Below, piece after piece: positions 15,017 to 20,638 of a stretch of 20,638 nucleotides of DNA. Position numbers and translations under genes: made by a program. This stretch comes from a virus. The stretch spans positions 1 through 20,638 of the IMG/VR virus record IMGVR_UViG_3300017751_000324; one strand, given 5' to 3'. Each line of letters begins with the position of its first letter. Position 1 is the first letter of the stretch. The notes beneath the pieces are model-generated. The model was not told where the DNA came from. It saw only the letters and a list, made by a program, of their open reading frames with translations, and ran no database searches.

Positions 15017-18000
15017 ATGGCGGTACAAGTAAAAGTCACTCTAAATCCAGTAGATACAAGCAAGGTTGATGCGGCTTTAGCTAGGATACAATCCAAGGCT
15101 AAAGGTGTTGATTTTGGAGGTGGAGCGAGGTCCATAGAAAAGCTTTCCAGGCCGCTAGGAAAAATAAATGGACAGGCTACTGAATTCCAAAAATCCCTAG
15201 AAGCTTCTAACGCTCGTGTTTTGGCTTTTGGCGCTTCTGTTGCTGTTATAAATAAACTTTCTCAAGCTTTTTCTGCTCTTGTCGCCAACACAATTGAAGT
15301 AGAAGCCACCTTTGCTAAAATTAATACTATTCTTGGCGGCACTCAAAAGCAATTGCAGCAATTTGGTAATGGCATTTTTGCTGTGGCTCAAAAAACAGCT
15401 ACATCATTCGACGATGTAGCGACAGGCGCTCTTGAATTAGCTAGACAAGGTTTGAGTGTTGAAGAATCTCTTTCTAGGGTAGAGACAGCATTGAAGCTTG
15501 TTCGTGTCGCTGGGGTTAGCTCAGAGCAAGCCGTATCTGGTCTGACTGCAGCTATTAAAGGGTTTGAGGGTGCTGGTTTAACCGTAGCAGCGATTGGTGA
15601 TAAGCTGTCAGAAGTTGATACAAAATTTGCTGTATCTACTGAAGATTTGATTAATGGTCTTGAGCGAGCGTCGGCATCTGCCCGTGTAGCTGGTGTTTCC
15701 TTTGACGAGCTTTTGGCTGTTGTTACGACGGTACAGGAAAGAACTCAACGTGGTGGTGCTGTTATTGGTAATGCATTTAAAACAATTTTTGCTAGACTAG
15801 GTAGGGTAGATACTCTGGTTGCACTAGAAGACCTAGGTATTAGTGTTTTGGATACTCAGGGTAATGTTAGATCTGCTATTCCTTTATTTGAAGAATTAGC
15901 TGCAGAATTAAATAAGCTTGGGCTAAAAAGCGTTGAGGCTGGAGACATTATTCAAAAGGTAGCTGGTGTCCGTCAAAGAGATATTTTAATTAGTTTAGTT
16001 GAGGATTTAAACTCTAGCCAAAGTCAGTTTTCTAAAGCTTTGCAAACTTCAGCCACCGCTGCTGGAGCGCTAGATTCAAAGAACACTTCTCTTAACCAGA
16101 CCTTAGAAGCTTTAATAAATAATTTAACTGTTGGCGGGCAAAAACTTGCTTCCATTTTAGGAGAATTAGGGTTTACTGATGCAGTTAAGGATATATTGAC
16201 AGTATTCTCATCTGTGGTTAGTGGCCTCACTGATTTATTACAAGGCGATTCGATAGGGGCAAAGTTTGCGCAAGGTATAGTGAAAGGAATAGGTGGTGTT
16301 TTAACTGGGCCTGGGCTCGCTTTAGTTGGTGCTATATTTATAAAATTGTTTGTAGATCTAGCTAAGTTTGGAGCTTCGTCTCTTACTAGTTTGTTAGGAA
16401 TAAATAAAGCCGCCCAACAGCAAGCTGCCTTGCAGCAATCTGTTTTACAGACCCTTCTTCAAAACGAAAACATACAAAGAGAAATCTTAGCGCTTGAGGG
16501 GAATAAGGTTGCGCAAGAACAATTACTTTTAAAAATTTATAATCAACAAGCTGCCGCTTTAGCTAGAGTTCAAAAAGCTGCGGCCACAGTAACTCCTGGG
16601 CTTTTCGGAGCTGGGTTAAGGGGTGGCGAAAAAGGTGTTGCTCCAAAGACGAAAAGAGCTGCTGGTGGATACATAGCTGCAGAAGCCAATGATGTTTCTC
16701 GTGGGGTTGGTGGAGCGCCATCTAGCGCTAAGGTTGTTTCGATTCCTAATTTTGCTTTTGGTGGAGGCAAGCGCGGGACGATGGTTGCTAATACCAGCGA
16801 ATACGTTGTGCCAAATTACGCTGGCGGTGGAGATGCTATATTTAATCAGGATATGGTTAAGACTATGGGTCTTCCTGCTGGAGCTAAGAAGTTGAATGCT
16901 GCTGGTGGGTTTATTCCTAATTTTGCTGCACCAAGAAGCTTGGAAAGGTTGAGGGGTATAGCAAAGGGTCGGGGCCCAGAAGCTCTTGCAGCTAAATCAG
17001 AATTAAGGAAAAGAGAAAAACAAAATTCTTCTCAAAAACTTATATACGATCCTCGTTTTGCTATGGTAGTTCCACAAGTTTTGGGCGCTAAGCAGCAAAT
17101 ACAGGGAACGAGAAAAGGCAAGAAGGTGGCTTTTGATTTGGTTGGCTATGAACCTGGTGTTGGTTCTAGGGTTAAAAATGACGAGCAGTTGGATCAATCT
17201 ACTAGAAAATTTGCACTGGGTCTAGCAAACCAACAAGCGGGTCTAATGGGTGGCCCGCCACAGGCGAGTAAAATTTTAAAATTAGCAAATTCTGGAGCAA
17301 TATCGGCTTTATCTGGAACTATTTTTGAGACAGCGGTGAGTTCTTTGTTATCTTCAAAGGATTTTGATTCAAGGTCTGAAATTTCTACTTTTGACTTTGT
17401 TGGAAGTGGTGCAAATTCAAAATTAAAAAAACTTTTTCCACAATTGGGGGCTGCCACACAAATAGAAGCTAAGATAAGACCCAGTCCAGATAATAAAAAA
17501 AGCATGTTTGATAAAGTGTTGAAGGCAACAGGTAATGCTGCTGGAGGTTATATCCCAAATTTTGCTGGCGGAGCTTTAGATGAAGCAGTCGCAAGAGAGC
17601 AAGCTGCTGGTCTTCCGATAAACCAAATAAGAATTAATCAAAGCGGCAAACTACGCAACTCACAAAACCCTCAAGGTCTTGCTGTTACAAATACAAGAGA
17701 CGAACCAACTGGAGCAATTCCAAATTTTGCTGCTGGAGGAAGATCAACACCAGCAACGCCAGGAGGTTCTTCTGATGGTTTTAATGGGGGGATTTTGGCC
17801 GCTTCTACTGGGCTTTTCTTCTTGAGCAGTGCATTTAGTAATGCGGAAAGCGGTATTGGTAAATTTATTAGTGAAATAGCTTTTGCTGCTTCTGCTCTAA
17901 CCTCACTCACTTTATTAAAAGGACCAGTGGAAAACATTGGGGCTAAGTTATCAAATTTTGGATTGGATTTAGCTACTAAACCTAAAGGAGGGAAGGTGGC

Positions 18001-20386
18001 TGGCGGCCTAGGCAGAGGTATAGCTGGAGTTGGTGGTGCGCTTCCTGGCATTGGTGCTGCAGTTGCAATTGGCGCAGTCGTAGCTCCATTAGTTTTAGAG
18101 TTAACAAAAACAAAAACAGGATTTGAAAGACTAAACGAAGAACTCAAAAATATTGATCTGGGAGAATTGTCGTCTGGGTCAAAAGAAGCTTCCGCAGCTT
18201 TAAAGTCGGCATTTGTCGCCGACATAAAGGCGGCTCAGAATCAAGCAGAGCTTAAAGGAAAATTAGGCTTTGAAGCGGATAAAGAGATAAGTATAGAAAA
18301 AATACTCGAAAAACAAGTAAAAGGCTTAACGGGCATCAATAGGGGAGCTTTTGGCGGCGTAAAAGATAAAGAAACATTAAGTGCGTCTTTGGCAAAGGTT
18401 GGAGACAAAAACGCTTTGCAGAGCATAATAACCGCGAGTCAAAAAGACGTAACAAAGGTATTTGAAAACCCAGTTCGAGGGACAACAAGAACTACAGTCT
18501 CGAAGCAGTTTGATGCAGAGTTGTTTGCCCAAAACATGATCAAGGCAATTGATCTTATTGATGCCGCTGCTGCAAAAGCCGCTGAAGGGGCTGCAAAAGT
18601 AACCCGCGAAGCTAATTTTGGCAAAGGAGCGGTAACTGGAGGTAAGGCAAAAAAGGATTTTGAAAAAAACATAGATCAAGGAAGATTTGCGGCTGGTGGG
18701 TTTGACAAAAAGACCAGAACACCTGGTAAGGGCCTTCTGCCAGACGGATCTTTCGATATTGGCGAGTCGGTAATAGAAGCAGGGCTTTTATCCAAGATAA
18801 GATCTGACGAATTTGCATTAGCTAAAGCAATCACCACTGAAAGCAAAGTAGCCTTAGAAAACCAAATAAATTTAGACAAAAACTCTATAGAAGCAGCTAA
18901 AGCGAGATTTAGCATCACAAAAGAGTATGTCAAGAGCATTGAAGCTTCATCTGTATTTAGGGCTGACGAACTTGAAACCATACAAAAATTAGTGGCCGAG
19001 GGAAAAGATTTAAATCAAATAGAGCAAGAACTATTAGCTCTGGGGACAAAATTAAATGTTACTGAACAGGAATCCTTTAAATTGGCTCTGGCGAAATTAG
19101 AGCTGAAAAACAGAGAGTTAGAATCCCAAGAAGAGGAGATAAAAAATCAAAACGAAATAAACAATCTTAATAAACCGCAAGGATTTAGCGCGGGAATAAG
19201 TAAAGGTCTTGGTAGTTTAGATAATGATATAGCTTTCTTTCGTGATGAATTGGGCGAAAATATACCACTTAAATTTAGTGATAATTTAGGCTCCGCTATG
19301 CAAGAGGCTGTTAGCGGGGCAAAAGATTTAGATGACGCCTTATCCGACGCTGGAAGAAACTTTTTAGGATTCATAAGGGATGCTTTCTTACAACAAGCAG
19401 CTAGTCAGCTTACTAGTGGCCTGTTTGGAGGTGGCGGAGATGGCCAAAAAACCAGTGGGCTGCTCAGTGGAGCGGTAGATGGGGTAAAGGGTTTTTTCAA
19501 CAAAGGGGAAGCTTCTGGTGCGGCTAGTGCAGCTGGCGGAGCAGAAGCCAAAAGCGGGGGAGTTGGAGGATTTTTAAGTGGAATTTTTGGAGGCGGAGGC
19601 GGAGGCGGGGTGCTTGGAAGTACCCCTTCGAACCCAATGTTCGTTAAAGAAGTCGGCAATATGAAGCTGGGCCTAGGTCAAGAAGGAGCTGACAAGGCTG
19701 CTGGGGGCGTAGCAGAGCAATTAACTGGAGAAGGCGGCGGAAGTGAAGGCATATTTTCAAAACTCAAAAGCACTCTGATGGAATCTTTTGGAAATTTGAA
19801 AACAACATTCGGTGATTTGTTTGGAGGGCTAAAAGAAGGTCTTGGTGGAATTTTTGGAAAACTGACGGGCAGTTTGGGCAGCTTATTTAGTAACCTAGGA
19901 GGCGGCGGAGGAGGCGGAGGAATAGGCGGAATTGCTAACATGGTATTAGGTGCTTTTGGTTTTGGTTTTGCAACGGGCGGTCCAGTAGGATTCGCTAATG
20001 GCGGATCAGTTGGGTCAACGGATACTGTCCCCGCAATGCTAACTCCTGGAGAATTTGTGGTTAAGAAATCATCTGTAGATAAGTATGGGACAGACTTTCT
20101 GTCAAATTTAAATAGAGGAATGTTGCCAATGCAAGGTTTCCAAAATGGAGGCACTGTTTCCCCCGTATCTTCTGAGTCTGGAACGGGGGGCGCTGGAGCG
20201 GGTCAAATTAATAATAATTCCGACTTCACCTTCAACATACAGGATGGCAAAGTAAACCAAGAAGGTGGACAATCCTCGACGCAAGATCAACAAGAATTCG
20301 CTACCAGAGTAAGGTCTGCAGTAACAACAGTTATACAGGAAGAATCTAGAAGCGGTGGAAGTTTAAACTATTTATACAAAAAATAA
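15017..20386 (+). CDS. Tail tape measure protein with IPNFA repeats
   Basis: A 1789-residue protein that sets tail length and is ejected ahead of the DNA. Residues 60-400 match a TP901-type tape-measure core (VEATFAKINTILGG, ELARQGLSVEE, RGGAVIGNAFKTIFAR). Hydrophobic segments lie near 432-450, 925-965 and 1000-1030. IPNFA-type repeats occur at 576, 598 (VPNYA), 633, 846 and 901; between 637 and 841 is a segment with a PD-(D/E)XK-like signature. Residues 851-900 (AVAREQAAGLPINQIRINQ) are of the kind that accompanies such repeats in marine phages. A charged helical region (1255-1385) looks coiled coil. The C-terminus has poly-glycine runs (1525-1531, 1628-1635) and the common closing motif ATGGPVGFANGG with LTPGEFVV (1675-1682). 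Rough scaling of 0.15 nm per residue gives a tail near 250 nm, less if the inserted segment is globular. Confidence 0.93.
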   Translation: MAVQVKVTLNPVDTSKVDAALARIQSKAKGVDFGGGARSIEKLSRPLGKINGQATEFQKSLEASNARVLAFGASVAVINKLSQAFSALVANTIEVEATFAKINTILGGTQKQLQQFGNGIFAVAQKTATSFDDVATGALELARQGLSVEESLSRVETALKLVRVAGVSSEQAVSGLTAAIKGFEGAGLTVAAIGDKLSEVDTKFAVSTEDLINGLERASASARVAGVSFDELLAVVTTVQERTQRGGAVIGNAFKTIFARLGRVDTLVALEDLGISVLDTQGNVRSAIPLFEELAAELNKLGLKSVEAGDIIQKVAGVRQRDILISLVEDLNSSQSQFSKALQTSATAAGALDSKNTSLNQTLEALINNLTVGGQKLASILGELGFTDAVKDILTVFSSVVSGLTDLLQGDSIGAKFAQGIVKGIGGVLTGPGLALVGAIFIKLFVDLAKFGASSLTSLLGINKAAQQQAALQQSVLQTLLQNENIQREILALEGNKVAQEQLLLKIYNQQAAALARVQKAAATVTPGLFGAGLRGGEKGVAPKTKRAAGGYIAAEANDVSRGVGGAPSSAKVVSIPNFAFGGGKRGTMVANTSEYVVPNYAGGGDAIFNQDMVKTMGLPAGAKKLNAAGGFIPNFAAPRSLERLRGIAKGRGPEALAAKSELRKREKQNSSQKLIYDPRFAMVVPQVLGAKQQIQGTRKGKKVAFDLVGYEPGVGSRVKNDEQLDQSTRKFALGLANQQAGLMGGPPQASKILKLANSGAISALSGTIFETAVSSLLSSKDFDSRSEISTFDFVGSGANSKLKKLFPQLGAATQIEAKIRPSPDNKKSMFDKVLKATGNAAGGYIPNFAGGALDEAVAREQAAGLPINQIRINQSGKLRNSQNPQGLAVTNTRDEPTGAIPNFAAGGRSTPATPGGSSDGFNGGILAASTGLFFLSSAFSNAESGIGKFISEIAFAASALTSLTLLKGPVENIGAKLSNFGLDLATKPKGGKVAGGLGRGIAGVGGALPGIGAAVAIGAVVAPLVLELTKTKTGFERLNEELKNIDLGELSSGSKEASAALKSAFVADIKAAQNQAELKGKLGFEADKEISIEKILEKQVKGLTGINRGAFGGVKDKETLSASLAKVGDKNALQSIITASQKDVTKVFENPVRGTTRTTVSKQFDAELFAQNMIKAIDLIDAAAAKAAEGAAKVTREANFGKGAVTGGKAKKDFEKNIDQGRFAAGGFDKKTRTPGKGLLPDGSFDIGESVIEAGLLSKIRSDEFALAKAITTESKVALENQINLDKNSIEAAKARFSITKEYVKSIEASSVFRADELETIQKLVAEGKDLNQIEQELLALGTKLNVTEQESFKLALAKLELKNRELESQEEEIKNQNEINNLNKPQGFSAGISKGLGSLDNDIAFFRDELGENIPLKFSDNLGSAMQEAVSGAKDLDDALSDAGRNFLGFIRDAFLQQAASQLTSGLFGGGGDGQKTSGLLSGAVDGVKGFFNKGEASGAASAAGGAEAKSGGVGGFLSGIFGGGGGGGVLGSTPSNPMFVKEVGNMKLGLGQEGADKAAGGVAEQLTGEGGGSEGIFSKLKSTLMESFGNLKTTFGDLFGGLKEGLGGIFGKLTGSLGSLFSNLGGGGGGGGIGGIANMVLGAFGFGFATGGPVGFANGGSVGSTDTVPAMLTPGEFVVKKSSVDKYGTDFLSNLNRGMLPMQGFQNGGTVSPVSSESGTGGAGAGQINNNSDFTFNIQDGKVNQEGGQSSTQDQQEFATRVRSAVTTVIQEESRSGGSLNYLYKK
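16742..17740 (+). repeat. IPNFA-type protein repeats in the tape measure
   Basis: Copies with a common core of two alanines, two glycines, an aromatic or Ile, IPNFA: SIPNFAFGGG (16739 area), VVPNYAGGG (16805 area), NAAGGFIPNFAAP (16895-16933), NAAGGYIPNFAGG (17534-17572) and AIPNFAAGG (17714-17740). The DNA copies differ at third positions, so the repeats are conserved as protein, not recent DNA duplications. They separate unlike segments, as linkers or docking sites would. Confidence 0.8.
17024..17536 (+). other. PD-(D/E)XK nuclease-like segment within the tape measure
   Basis: Residues about 670-840 lie between two IPNFA repeats and differ in composition from the rest. The order helix with Glu771 (SALSGTIFETAV), strand with Asp793 (STFDFVG), 23 residues, then strand with Glu817 and Lys819 (TQIEAKIR) followed by a basic helix (DNKKSMFDKVLK) is the layout of the PD-(D/E)XK nuclease core. 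This is a motif reading, not a proven domain; no fold search was possible. An inactive structural relative is equally possible. Confidence 0.45.
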
Positions 20387-20389
20387 ATA

Positions 20390-20638
20390 ATGAGCGAGTT
20401 ATTAGCAACTTACGATAGGGACGATAATGTAACTGGTTCTATTCAGGCAAATTCGTTTGTGCCAGAATACGGGTCCACTGTATCTTTCGAAAATAAAAAC
20501 GTACATTTTTATACTGCGGACAACAATTACCAAAAATTCTCCAAAGGCTTGAATGGCGCGGAAATAAAGTTTAATTTAAAATTTTCTAACAAAACAGAGG
20601 ATGAGGCTAGGTCTTTTTTGCATTTATTGGAAGAAACA
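20390..20638 (+). CDS. Tail protein downstream of the tape measure (partial)
   Basis: Open from ATG 20390 to the right edge (83 codons seen, no stop). The leader AAAAATAAATA is A-rich, with only three bases between the tape-measure stop and the ATG. The visible part has FVPEYGSTVSFENKN, then YQKFSKGLNGAEIKFNLKFSNKTEDEARSF in order (about 22-75). The end resembles a distal-tail or baseplate-hub subunit N-terminus, in which a beta-barrel face is followed by a helix, as in the first gene after many tape measures. Probably a tail-tip component; the product cannot be named from the fragment. Confidence 0.7.
   Translation, partial: MSELLATYDRDDNVTGSIQANSFVPEYGSTVSFENKNVHFYTADNNYQKFSKGLNGAEIKFNLKFSNKTEDEARSFLHLLEET

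Noticed and set aside
17671-18225. Minus-strand proline-rich open frames opposite the tape measure (also 19405-19659 and 19678-20154)
   Set aside because: They mirror glycine-rich codons (GGN read as NCC) of the real gene, and no start context or motif supports them.
1-20638. tRNA genes, CRISPR arrays, insertion sequences, integrase or attachment sites
   Set aside because: I looked for conserved tRNA arms, regularly spaced repeats, transposase motifs and tyrosine or serine recombinase motifs, and saw none.

Overview
The window is a stretch of double-stranded DNA tailed-phage (Caudoviricetes) genome carrying the packaging, head, neck and tail morphogenesis genes. The long tape-measure gene, the tail tube protein and the absence of a recognisable sheath gene suggest a siphovirus. 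Genes are tightly packed, AT-rich and use the standard code. Almost no start codon is preceded by a Shine-Dalgarno sequence; upstream bases are A/T-rich instead. That is typical of phages of Bacteroidota (Flavobacteriia-like) hosts, so I tentatively suggest such a host. Several proteins resemble families I associate with marine phages.

Layout, left to right. (1) Plus strand, 1-7991: the tail end of an unknown gene, a mini protein-kinase-like gene, terminase large subunit, portal, a small unknown head gene, a prohead protease fused to a scaffold, a probable capsid decoration protein and the major capsid protein, closed by a strong intrinsic terminator (8014-8043). (2) Plus strand, 8079-9422: two proteins ending in SAP/Rho-N-like helical segments, one of them very lysine-rich, and a head-tail adaptor-like protein. 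(3) Minus strand, 12934-9552: head-closure-like protein, gp10-like neck protein, a protein in the tail-terminator position, and a tail tube protein with two tube-like halves. Back-to-back terminators at 9460-9529 separate blocks 2 and 3. (4) Plus strand, 13007 to the end: a small protein, two tail-assembly-chaperone-like genes, a 1789-residue tape measure and the start of a downstream tail gene. Blocks 3 and 4 diverge from a 72-bp region.

The genes form one assembly line: terminase packs DNA through the portal into a shell built by protease-scaffold, capsid and decoration proteins; adaptor, closure and neck proteins seal it; chaperones, tape measure and tube build the tail.

Points of most interest: a short motif (consensus close to AGTGTAAWA) sits just before seven start codons on both strands and looks like a phage-specific promoter placed for leaderless or nearly leaderless mRNAs; the tape measure carries IPNFA-type repeats flanking a segment with a PD-(D/E)XK nuclease signature; the minus-strand block reads as a simple inversion of the canonical neck-tail order; an in-frame start inside the protease-scaffold gene is preceded by a variant of the same motif.
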